Positions 40,439 through 49,298 of a stretch of DNA of 64,000 bases are shown piece by piece. This DNA is from CAVUCE01 sp963739985 (lineage in GTDB: Bacteria > Bacteroidota > Ignavibacteria > Ignavibacteriales > Ignavibacteriaceae): assembly GCA_963739985.1 (NCBI GenBank), contig CAVUCE010000021.1, positions 1 to 64,000 of the forward strand, written 5' to 3'. The notes beneath the pieces are model-generated. The model did not search any database. It saw only the letters and a program-made list of their open reading frames with translations, and was not told the origin of the DNA. The translations under genes were made by a program, and so were the position numbers. Within the stretch, counting starts at the first letter, position 1, and each line of letters opens with the position of its first letter.

Positions 40439-43400
40439 ATGAAAACAGACTTACACACATTAAAAAATATACTTGAAAAAAGAATCCTGGTTCTTGACGG
40501 CGCAATGGGTACAATGATTCAGCGCTATAAATTAACCGAAGAAGATTTTAGAGGAGATCGCTTAAAAGATCATCAGTATGACTTAAAGGGTGACAACGAT
40601 TTATTAAGTATTACTCAGCCGGAAATTATTAAAAATATTCATCGCGCTTACCTTGAAGCCGGCGCGGATATTGTTGAAACAAATACTTTTAGCGCAACAA
40701 GAATTGCTCAGGCCGATTATAAACTTGAAGAATTAGCATATGAGATAAATTTACAGTCTGCTAAACTAGCCAAAGAAGCTTGCGAAGAATACACAAAACA
40801 AAATCCGGATAAACCAAGATTTGTTGCCGGAGCACTTGGACCTACAAATCGAACCGCAACTCTTTCGCCTGATGTAAACGACCCGGGTTATCGTGCAATT
40901 AATTTTGATCAGCTAGTTGATGCTTACACCGAGCAGGCAAAAGGATTAATTGACGGCGGCGCAGATATTCTTTTGATAGAAACTGTTTTCGATACGTTAA
41001 ATTGTAAAGCTGCAATTTTCGCTGTTCAAGAATATTGCTTCCAAAATAAATTGGAAATCCCGGTTATGATTTCCGGAACTATTGTGGATATGAGCGGAAG
41101 AACTTTGTCCGGCCAAACAACAGAAGCATTCTGGATTTCAGTTTCTCATACAAAAAATTTATTAAGCGTCGGACTTAATTGTTCTTTAGGCGCAAAACAA
41201 ATGCGACCATTTATTGAAGAGTTATCAAAGATTGCAACATGTAATGTTAGCATTTATCCAAACGCCGGACTTCCAAACGAAATGGGAGACTACGATGAAA
41301 CTCCTGCAACTATGGCACAACTACTAGATGAATTTGCATCAAACAGTTTCTTTAACATTGTGGGTGGCTGCTGCGGAACAACTCCAGATCATATAAAAGC
41401 GATTGCAGAAATAGTAAGTAAATATAAACCGCGCGAAATTCCCGATGCGCCAAAATATCTCCGTTTAAGCGGGCTCGAACCGCTAATTATTCGTCCGGAA
41501 ACAAACTTTGTAAACATAGGTGAAAGAACTAATGTTACAGGATCAAAAAAATTTGAAAAACTAATACTTTCCGGAGATTTTGAAGCCGCGCTTACTGTTG
41601 CAAGAAACCAAGTTGAAGGCGGTGCGCAGGTTCTTGATGTTAACATGGATGAAGGTTTACTCGATTCTGAAGAAGCGATGACAAAATTTTTAAACTTAAT
41701 TGCTTCGGAACCTGATATCGCAAAACTTCCGATCATGGTCGATTCATCAAAATGGACTGTATTAGAAGCAGGTTTAAAGTGTTTGCAAGGGAAAAGTATT
41801 GTAAACTCAATTAGCTTAAAAGAAGGCGAAGAAGTTTTTAAAGAACGTGCACGGAAGGTTCTTCAGTACGGAGCAGCTGTAATTGTTATGGCCTTTGATG
41901 AAAAAGGGCAAGGCGATAATCTTCAAAAAAGAATAGATATCTGCAAAAGAGCTTACAATATTTTAACCGAGGAAGTAGGTTTTCCTCCTTACGATATTAT
42001 TTTTGATCCCAACATTCTAACTGTTGCAACCGGGATTGATGAACATAATAATTATGCAGTTGATTTTATTGAAGCAGCAAAATGGATAAAACAAAATCTT
42101 CCTTACGCAAAAGTGAGCGGCGGAGTAAGTAATATTTCGTTTTCGTTCCGTGGCAATAATGTTGTGCGCGAAGCTATGCATTCTGCTTTTCTTTATCATG
42201 CAATAAAGGCCGGTTTGGATATGGGAATTGTGAACGCCGGGCAGTTAGAGGTTTACGAAGAAATTCCAAAAGATCTCTTAAAGTTGGTTGAAGATGTTCT
42301 TTTAAACAGAACAAAAGATGGTACGGAAAAGCTAGTGGATTTTGCGGAAACCGTTAAGCAAAAAGGTAAAGTCGAAATTAAAAAAGATGAATGGCGAAGC
42401 GGAAGTGTTGAAGAAAGATTAAAGCATGCGCTTATAAAGGGAATTGTTGATTACATTGAAGAAGATACGGAAGAAGCCAGAAAAAAAATGGCAAAACCTT
42501 TGGGAGTTATCGAGGGTCCATTGATGGACGGGATGAATGTTGTTGGTGATCTTTTCGGAGCGGGAAAAATGTTTCTACCACAGGTTGTTAAAAGTGCGCG
42601 TGTTATGAAAAAAGCCGTTGCTTATTTAATCCCTTATATCGAACAGGAAAAATTAGATTCTAACGATACAAGTGAAGTTGGTAAGGTTTTAATGGCTACA
42701 GTAAAAGGCGATGTTCATGATATCGGGAAAAATATTGTTGGTGTGGTTTTAGGTTGCAATAATTATAACGTTATCGATCTCGGTGTAATGGTTCCGACTG
42801 AAAAAATTCTACAAACCGCAATTGATGAAAAAGTTGATGTTATCGGAGTCAGCGGTTTAATTACGCCTTCGCTTGATGAAATGGCGCATGTTGCTAAAGA
42901 AATGGAAAGAAGAGGAATGAAACTTCCTTTGCTAATAGGCGGAGCTACAACTTCCAGAGTTCATACAGCAGTTAAGATTGCTCCAAACTATTCCGGAACG
43001 GTAGTTCACGTTTTGGATGCTTCCAGGAGCGTTCCAATTGTTAGTAATCTCTTAAACGCTGATGATAAAGTAAAAAGTAATTATGTGGAATCTGTAAAAA
43101 CCGAGTATCAAAAAATCAGAGTAGATCATCAAAGAAAAAAAGAGGCAAAAAACTATATATCAATCGAAAAAGCTAGGGAAAATTCTCTAAAAATAGATTG
43201 GGAAAATTATGAAACTAAAACGCCTGCTAATTTAGGTGTAACTGTTCTAAATGATTATTCGCTGGAAAAGTTGAGAGATTATATTGATTGGACTCCATTC
43301 TTTATGACATGGGAACTGAAAGGAAAATATCCTGCAATTTTTGAAAGTGAAAAGTATGGTGTGGAAGCCAAAAAGCTGTTTGATGATGCAAATTCTCTTT

Positions 43401-44140
43401 TAGATAAAGTTGTTAAAGAAAAGCTTCTCACTGCAAATGCTGTAATCGGATTGTTTCCGGCAAATGCTGTCGGAGATGATATAGAAATTTATACCGATGA
43501 AAAAAGGAGCGGAGTTTTAAGGGTTTTACATTCACTTAGATCTCAAACTCAAAAATCAGATGATGTTCCAAACCTAGCTCTTTCCGATTTCGTTGCTCCT
43601 AAATCATCGGGTAAAAAAGATTATGTTGGCGCTTTTGCCGTTACTGCCGGAGTTGGAATTGAAAAATTAATAGAGAAGTTTGAAGCTGATCATGATGATT
43701 ATAACAGCATAATGATAAAAGCACTTGCAGACAGATTTGCAGAAGCTTTCGCCGAACATCTTCACGAGTTAGTAAGAACAAAATATTGGGGTTACGCTGA
43801 AAATAAAAAATCCACTTACGAAGATTTAATTAAAGAAAATTACGATGGAATTCGTCCCGCTCCAGGGTATCCTGCTCAACCTGATCATACTGAAAAATGG
43901 ATTATTTTTGATTTGCTTGATGCCGAAAAGAACACATCAATTTCACTGACTGAAAGTTTAGCAATGTATCCGGCTGCTTCCGTAAGCGGATTGTATTTTT
44001 CACATCCTCAGTCAAAATATTTTAATGTTGGTAAAATCGGTAAAGACCAAGTATTGGATTATCATAAGAGAAAAGGAATGAGCATTGAAGAAATGCAGCG
44101 ATGGTTAAGACCGATTTTGAATTACGATGAAGGCGAGTAA
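40439..44140 (+). CDS. metH: Cobalamin-dependent methionine synthase
   Basis: 1233 residues, close to the 1227 of E. coli MetH, with all four modules. Homocysteine domain (1-330) with LDGAMGTMIQ and the zinc ligands GLNCSLG and GGCCGTTPDH. Pterin domain (about 350-620) with VNIGERTNVTGSKKF. Cobalamin domain (about 645-890) with VKGDVHDIGKNIVGVVLGCN, which contains the cobalt-ligand His near residue 759. SAM activation domain (about 900-1233) with RPAPGYPAQPDHTEK and AMYPAASVSGLYF. It transfers the methyl of 5-methyl-THF to homocysteine. No cobalamin riboswitch is visible in the 165-base gap upstream. Confidence 0.97.
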   Translation: MKTDLHTLKNILEKRILVLDGAMGTMIQRYKLTEEDFRGDRLKDHQYDLKGDNDLLSITQPEIIKNIHRAYLEAGADIVETNTFSATRIAQADYKLEELAYEINLQSAKLAKEACEEYTKQNPDKPRFVAGALGPTNRTATLSPDVNDPGYRAINFDQLVDAYTEQAKGLIDGGADILLIETVFDTLNCKAAIFAVQEYCFQNKLEIPVMISGTIVDMSGRTLSGQTTEAFWISVSHTKNLLSVGLNCSLGAKQMRPFIEELSKIATCNVSIYPNAGLPNEMGDYDETPATMAQLLDEFASNSFFNIVGGCCGTTPDHIKAIAEIVSKYKPREIPDAPKYLRLSGLEPLIIRPETNFVNIGERTNVTGSKKFEKLILSGDFEAALTVARNQVEGGAQVLDVNMDEGLLDSEEAMTKFLNLIASEPDIAKLPIMVDSSKWTVLEAGLKCLQGKSIVNSISLKEGEEVFKERARKVLQYGAAVIVMAFDEKGQGDNLQKRIDICKRAYNILTEEVGFPPYDIIFDPNILTVATGIDEHNNYAVDFIEAAKWIKQNLPYAKVSGGVSNISFSFRGNNVVREAMHSAFLYHAIKAGLDMGIVNAGQLEVYEEIPKDLLKLVEDVLLNRTKDGTEKLVDFAETVKQKGKVEIKKDEWRSGSVEERLKHALIKGIVDYIEEDTEEARKKMAKPLGVIEGPLMDGMNVVGDLFGAGKMFLPQVVKSARVMKKAVAYLIPYIEQEKLDSNDTSEVGKVLMATVKGDVHDIGKNIVGVVLGCNNYNVIDLGVMVPTEKILQTAIDEKVDVIGVSGLITPSLDEMAHVAKEMERRGMKLPLLIGGATTSRVHTAVKIAPNYSGTVVHVLDASRSVPIVSNLLNADDKVKSNYVESVKTEYQKIRVDHQRKKEAKNYISIEKARENSLKIDWENYETKTPANLGVTVLNDYSLEKLRDYIDWTPFFMTWELKGKYPAIFESEKYGVEAKKLFDDANSLLDKVVKEKLLTANAVIGLFPANAVGDDIEIYTDEKRSGVLRVLHSLRSQTQKSDDVPNLALSDFVAPKSSGKKDYVGAFAVTAGVGIEKLIEKFEADHDDYNSIMIKALADRFAEAFAEHLHELVRTKYWGYAENKKSTYEDLIKENYDGIRPAPGYPAQPDHTEKWIIFDLLDAEKNTSISLTESLAMYPAASVSGLYFSHPQSKYFNVGKIGKDQVLDYHKRKGMSIEEMQRWLRPILNYDEGE

Positions 44141-44218
44141 TTCTAAGTGACCTAAGATAGCGCAATATATGTTTCGGTCATATTGAATCCGGCAAACATT
44201 TCTTAAATTTGTAAAAAT

Positions 44219-44262
44219 CGCTGTCTTGAGATTCTTCATTTCATTCAGAATGACCTTAATAC
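44219..44262. repeat. Intergenic repeat (GAGATTCTTCATTT...CATTCAGAATGACC)
   Basis: Same core as the element at 5396-5484, reduced to one half: CTTGAGATTCTTCATTTCAT followed by TCAGAATGAC. It lies between metH and the M23 peptidase gene. Confidence 0.55.
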
Positions 44263-44314
44263 GTAACATGAGTTAGTAAAATATCTTTAATTTTTAATAA
44301 TTTAATTCAGGTTA

Positions 44315-45019
44315 GTGAGTTTGATAAATAAGAAAGAATTAGAAAAATATTTATTAGAAGAAAAGAAGAACATAAATTCGGTTGTTCCGTTTGATTTTAC
44401 CCGCGAAAAAGTCTTTATCTTTGATTTAACCGAAGCCAATGAAGATCTTAAAAAATTGGATTTATCAAATACAGAAAACTTTAATACTTACATCTTTGAA
44501 ACATTAAAAAACAATAATTCTAAAATCGGTGCCGGAGGTTACGGAGAAGATCGTTATATTTATAGGCGAAGCAGTGTTTTTTCAGATCGCGAAGAACCGA
44601 GATCAATTCATCTTGGTATTGATTTGTGGGCAGATGCGGGGACAAAAGTTTATGCACCTATTGATGGGAAAATTCACAGTTTTAAGAATAACGATTCCTT
44701 CGGTAACTACGGTCCAACAATAATTTTAGAACACTCCTTTAATGATGAAACATTTTTTACGTTATACGGTCATTTGAATATGGAATGTCTTGAGAATTTA
44801 TTTGTCGATAAAAAAGTAAGTTCAGGTGATGAAATTGCAGAATTCGGAAAAATGAATGTAAACGGAAATTGGCCTCCTCATCTGCATTTTCAAATTATAA
44901 CAGATATACTTGGAAATGAAGGAGATTTTCCGGGAGTCGCCGCACCTTCTGAAAGTGATTATTATTTATCTCTTTGCCCCGATCCAAATCTTATTTTAAA
45001 TATTCCCGCTTTGAAATAA
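44315..45019 (+). CDS. M23 family metallopeptidase
   Basis: 234 residues from a GTG. A TTG two codons later (44321) has better spacing to the AGG at 44309 and may be the true start. The LytM/M23 zinc site is complete: HLGIDLWAD (first His and Asp, around residue 98) and HLHFQI (around residue 188), with GTKVYAPIDGKI and the YGHLN segment between. No signal peptide or membrane helix is seen, which is unusual for a peptidoglycan endopeptidase. Related M23 proteins of this phylum occur fused or next to an aminotransferase, but no such gene is here. Confidence 0.82.
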   Translation: MSLINKKELEKYLLEEKKNINSVVPFDFTREKVFIFDLTEANEDLKKLDLSNTENFNTYIFETLKNNNSKIGAGGYGEDRYIYRRSSVFSDREEPRSIHLGIDLWADAGTKVYAPIDGKIHSFKNNDSFGNYGPTIILEHSFNDETFFTLYGHLNMECLENLFVDKKVSSGDEIAEFGKMNVNGNWPPHLHFQIITDILGNEGDFPGVAAPSESDYYLSLCPDPNLILNIPALK

Positions 45020-45092
45020 TAATTATCTTATTAAAATTTTACTATTTATTCTTCCCCTGATAGGTCTGTAAACTTTAATTCTATATTAAATC

Positions 45093-45144
45093 TTGTATGC
45101 TGAGATTAATCTCATACAATTCTAAAAAGATTTTAATAACTTTG
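45093..45144 (+). promoter_or_regulatory. Candidate operator palindrome plus -7 box upstream of the YncE/phosphoesterase gene
   Basis: TTGTATGCTGAGATT and AATCTCATACAA (45093-45119) form an inverted repeat with a two-base interruption in the left arm. A TAACTTTG box at 45137-45144 matches the Bacteroidetes -7 consensus TAnnTTTG. The palindrome sits where the -33 element would be, a position suited to a repressor or activator. The gene starts at 45183. Confidence 0.4.
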
Positions 45145-45182
45145 GGTTAAAAATATGTAATCCTACAACAGCGATAAGCAAA

Positions 45183-47678
45183 ATGAAAAAATCAACAATT
45201 ACTATATCTGCCCTAGTCATTTCTTTTACAATTTTAATTATACAGTTTGGCTGTTCAAGTTCGCTTCAAAGCAATAACGTTTCAAATTCTAACTCATCGT
45301 TACCCGGCGAATATAATGGCTACACACTTTTGCCAAACGGATGGAAATTATCACCAACAGGCGAGCAAGTTCCAATCGGGGAATTCCCACTTAATCTTGT
45401 TGTTACTAATGATGGAAAGTATGCTGTTACCACAAATAGCGGCACAAAAGAAAATTCGCTATCCGTAGTCGATTTAAAAACAAAAAAAGAGATACAAAGA
45501 GTTATTATTGATAAAACCTGGTACGGAATTACATTCAATAATGATGATTCTAAACTTTATGTTTCCGGCGGAAATAACAACGCTGTTTATATTTATAATT
45601 TTGATAACGGAAACTTGAGTCTGAACGATTCGGTAGTTTATGCACCCAAATATCCCAAAGATAAGTTATCAATTACCGGTGTTGATTTAGTAAAAGGTAG
45701 AAATTATCTGCTTGCCGTTTCAAAAGAAACAAACACACTTTATGTTACCGATTTATTAAATAAAAAATTAGTAAAAGAACTTAAACTGGATGGATCATGC
45801 TACGATGTGAAGGCTGATCATGAGGGTGACTATGCTTATGTTTCAATATGGAGTGAAGCGGAAATAGAAAAAATTGATCTTTCTAATTTTGAAGTGAAAT
45901 CAAAAATAAAAGTTGGTGATCATCCTTGCCAAATATTAATTAGTAGTGATGATTCCCGTTTATTTGTAACCAACGCAAACAATAACACAACATCTGTTGT
46001 GGATTTAGAAAAAGATAAAGAAACAGAAAAACTAAACTCCGCCTTGTCAGCCGACGCTCCATTTGGCAGCACTCCAAATGCTATTTGCTTTAATCAAGAT
46101 GAATCGGTTTTAATGGTTGCTAACGCCGACAATAATTATTTAGCTTTATTCAACATCAGCAAAAAGAACAAATCAAAAAGTATCGGATTTATTCCGGTGG
46201 GTTGGTATCCAACCTCTGTAAAATTTAATGCAGAAACCAACAAGATAATTGTTGCAAACGGAAAAGGCTTATCTTCAATGCCAAACCCCGAAGGGCCAAA
46301 ACCCGGCAAAGTTTCTGAGCACAAAGCTACGCAGTATATCGGATCCTTATTTAAAGGAACGGTTTCTATAATTGATTTCCCATCTGAAAAAGAACTTTCT
46401 TTACTTAGCAAACGAGCTTATGATAACACTCCTTACATTTCTAAAGATAAAGACTGGGTTGGAATTCAAAATGTAATTCCCGATAAACATAATCTTGTTC
46501 CGAGCGAAAAAATTAAACACGTTTTTTATATTATAAAAGAGAACAGAACCTACGATCAAGTATTCGGTGATATAAAAGAAGGAAACGGCGATTCATCGCT
46601 TTGTTTTTTTCCGTATAAAGTAACTCCAAATCAGCATAACCTTGCTACTGAATTTACTTTGTACGATAATTTTTACGACGATGCGGAAGTAAGCGCAGAC
46701 GGACACAATTGGTCAACCGCGGCATACGCGTCTGATTATGTTGAAAAAAACTGGCCTGTTTATTACGGAAGAAGAGACGGCGGCGAATATCGATTTGAAG
46801 GAGGCTATCCGCTCGCGGCTCCTTCATCCGGTTACATCTGGAACAATGTTTTAAATCATGGAAAAACCTTTAGAAATTACGGCGAATTTGTTAAAGATGT
46901 TAAAGAAGGAGACAGCGTTAAATATGTTGCCCGTGATGAGGATATGAGACCTTATACGTGCGAATCTTATCCCGGATGGGGATTAACAGTTAGTGATGTT
47001 CATCGTTATGAAGAATGGAAGAAGGAATTTGAAAAATATGAGCAAAACGATTCGCTCCCGAATTTTAATATTATGCGTCTTCCAAATGATCATACATGGG
47101 GAACTTATAAAGGCAAATTAACTCCGGAAGCATACGTTGCTCAAAATGATTACGCTTTAGGTTTAATTGTTCAAACAATATCACATAGTAAATATTGGAA
47201 GAACTCAATAATTTTTGTTTTAGAAGACGATGCGCAGGACGGTTCGGATCATGTTGATGCGCATAGATCCACGTTGCTTGTAATCAGTCCTTTTGTAAAA
47301 CGGCATTATGTTGATCACACAATGTATTCTACATCAGGTGTGTTAAAAACCATAGAATTAATTTTAGGTTTACCTCCGATGACTCAATATGATTTATCAG
47401 CAACTCCAATTTTATTTTCTATAAAGGATGATCCGACTCTTACATCTTTTAATGTTCAACAACCGTTAATTGATTTAAACGCAAAAAATTTAGCGAGCGC
47501 TTATGGATCAAAAGAATGTGAGCATTTAAATTTTGCTGTTGAAGATGCCGTACCGGAAAAAATATTTAATGAAATTTTATGGAAAGCAATTAAAGGAAAA
47601 AACTCGGTTGTGCCTTCCCCGGTTAGAAGTGCTTTTGTAAAAGTTATTGAAAAATCGAATGACGAAGATGATGACTAA
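45183..47678 (+). CDS. YncE-like propeller / phosphoesterase-family lipoprotein
   Basis: The 831-residue protein has a lipoprotein signal (hydrophobic stretch ending IQFGC, Cys24) followed by a YVTN/YncE beta-propeller (about 60-400; repeats such as LYVTDLLNKKLVKEL and RLFVTNANNNTTSVVDL). A phosphoesterase domain of the alkaline phosphatase superfamily follows (about 440-780), with VFYIIKENRTYDQVFGD, DAEVSADGHNWSTAAY and FVLEDDAQDGSDHVDAHRS as likely metal and catalytic segments. This two-domain combination is a known family; the natural substrate is not. The C-terminus is acidic (NDEDDD). Confidence 0.88.
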   Translation: MKKSTITISALVISFTILIIQFGCSSSLQSNNVSNSNSSLPGEYNGYTLLPNGWKLSPTGEQVPIGEFPLNLVVTNDGKYAVTTNSGTKENSLSVVDLKTKKEIQRVIIDKTWYGITFNNDDSKLYVSGGNNNAVYIYNFDNGNLSLNDSVVYAPKYPKDKLSITGVDLVKGRNYLLAVSKETNTLYVTDLLNKKLVKELKLDGSCYDVKADHEGDYAYVSIWSEAEIEKIDLSNFEVKSKIKVGDHPCQILISSDDSRLFVTNANNNTTSVVDLEKDKETEKLNSALSADAPFGSTPNAICFNQDESVLMVANADNNYLALFNISKKNKSKSIGFIPVGWYPTSVKFNAETNKIIVANGKGLSSMPNPEGPKPGKVSEHKATQYIGSLFKGTVSIIDFPSEKELSLLSKRAYDNTPYISKDKDWVGIQNVIPDKHNLVPSEKIKHVFYIIKENRTYDQVFGDIKEGNGDSSLCFFPYKVTPNQHNLATEFTLYDNFYDDAEVSADGHNWSTAAYASDYVEKNWPVYYGRRDGGEYRFEGGYPLAAPSSGYIWNNVLNHGKTFRNYGEFVKDVKEGDSVKYVARDEDMRPYTCESYPGWGLTVSDVHRYEEWKKEFEKYEQNDSLPNFNIMRLPNDHTWGTYKGKLTPEAYVAQNDYALGLIVQTISHSKYWKNSIIFVLEDDAQDGSDHVDAHRSTLLVISPFVKRHYVDHTMYSTSGVLKTIELILGLPPMTQYDLSATPILFSIKDDPTLTSFNVQQPLIDLNAKNLASAYGSKECEHLNFAVEDAVPEKIFNEILWKAIKGKNSVVPSPVRSAFVKVIEKSNDEDDD

Positions 47679-47871
47679 ATAAACAAGGAGGCAGTGGAAG
47701 AAGTACCTTGATTATTTGTGAAATATTAGAAAAGAGTTTTTTGTAAGCGGAAACTATACACTGTGGAAGTTTTGCACGGTTTTAAAACTGAAAAACAGCA
47801 CCTAATTCTTTCCCATTCAAAAAGCATTTTGGCATGAAAACAGTGTCTTTTAAAAGAAGCTAACTTGCAGC

Positions 47872-48996
47872 TTATTTCATCAATATAAATTTCTTTACCT
47901 CTCTAAAATTTCCGGAACTCATTGAGTAATAATAAACTCCGGATGATAAATTAGATCCGTTAAACGTTACGTAATGATTACCTGCCGGAAGGAAACCGTT
48001 TACCAACTCTTTAACTTTTTCACCGAGCGAATTATAAACATCGATTTTAATATTGCTCTCATGTGGTATGGCATAACTTATAGTTGTTGTGGGATTAAAC
48101 GGATTGGGATAATTTTGTGAAAGTGAAAAAGACAATTGAGAATGAATTAAATGTTCCTTTGTTGAAGTAACTTTATTTTCAAAATATTGAGCTGCCTGAC
48201 CTATGGTCATAAATTCTAATCTTGAGCCGTAAAAACTTTTTACAGAATCGAGAAGTTCGCTCGTCCACTTTAAAACTAAACTATCCTGATAACCGGCGCG
48301 GATAAAATAATCGTGGAAATATATGCAATAATATCCGTCCGCTTTGCCTTTTGTTTTAATGTCACTTAGTGCATTGTGTAGCTGAGTTTCATAATCACCG
48401 GGCAATAATGCCCAGGTAAATTCATTTTGAGGAGCTAGATTAAATAAATTATCATAAACAAAAGTTTTTGTTGGTTGCGTAGTAGATACGTATTTGAAAC
48501 CTTCATCGCGAAGTACGTGATAAGTTGTGGTATCTTCAACATGTCCCGGAGAGACAAAAGTAGTGGGCACAACTCCAAGACTATCTAATAAAATTTTCTT
48601 TCCTTCTTCAACCAAATCTTTTTGTTGGGAATATGAAAAACCTCTATGGTTTGTAGAGCAATACATTTCGTGGCTGGACTGGCCGCAAAGTTGGCAAATA
48701 TGATTGTATCCGTGTTGCGCAATTTCATTGCCTTTCTTAGCCGATTCAATAAGTTCATTTTTTAGTTTACCATCTTGATTCGCATTTTCTATAAGTCTAT
48801 GCGGAATAACCAGCCAAGTTATTTTACCTCCATGATTCTCTACAACATCTTCAAAAGGTTTTATACTTCTTGGTAGAATGGTAGTATTTCTACTCATTAT
48901 GTCATCAACACGAATAACAAATATTAGCTTATCTTGAGCAATTAAATTTGTACTTAAAAAAAGAAGTAATGCGATAATAGAGAGGTAATTTTTCAT
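47872..48996 (-). CDS. Polysaccharide deacetylase-like protein with T9SS sorting domain
   Basis: 374 residues. A signal peptide (ending LIAQ) is followed by a DUF2334/NodB-like deacetylase domain (about 22-270) with FVIRVDDIMSR (Asp pair), EIAQHGYNH (His motif) and TTFVSPGHVED. The last 85 residues are a type A T9SS sorting domain: SLSQNYPNPFNPTTTISYAI, then KVKELVNGFLPAGNHYVTF and a terminal KKFILMK. The protein is therefore exported by the Sec system and then the type IX system, to be released or surface-anchored. The Cys-rich CQLCGQSSHEMYC segment near residue 105-120 could bind metal or form disulphides. Confidence 0.88.
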   Translation of the reverse strand: MKNYLSIIALLLFLSTNLIAQDKLIFVIRVDDIMSRNTTILPRSIKPFEDVVENHGGKITWLVIPHRLIENANQDGKLKNELIESAKKGNEIAQHGYNHICQLCGQSSHEMYCSTNHRGFSYSQQKDLVEEGKKILLDSLGVVPTTFVSPGHVEDTTTYHVLRDEGFKYVSTTQPTKTFVYDNLFNLAPQNEFTWALLPGDYETQLHNALSDIKTKGKADGYYCIYFHDYFIRAGYQDSLVLKWTSELLDSVKSFYGSRLEFMTIGQAAQYFENKVTSTKEHLIHSQLSFSLSQNYPNPFNPTTTISYAIPHESNIKIDVYNSLGEKVKELVNGFLPAGNHYVTFNGSNLSSGVYYYSMSSGNFREVKKFILMK

Positions 48997-49298
48997 AATA
49001 AAGGAATATTTCTGCTTATGCTTTAATTATTGTTCCCGAATTTACAAATAATATTTTTGAGAATCTTAACCATGTTATTTAACCTTAAGAAAATTATTTC
49101 TCTTTTGTGGCTTTTGGGCACACTAAAAATAGCAAACGACTAACCTCAAAACTCCATTCAACATAATATATATCCGATCATCCTAAAACAATATGAGCTT
49201 GTCAAATTTATTTAATAAATTTATTTTTAATAATCTATTTCATGCCCAAATGCTGATAATATTTATATACAATTCTTTCTAATAAATACGAGGAAATA
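48997..49298. other. Divergent intergenic region
   Basis: 302 bases between divergently transcribed genes, so it must hold promoters in both directions. It is AT-rich. I saw no convincing promoter boxes, palindromes, small ORF or RNA gene. Confidence 0.5.
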
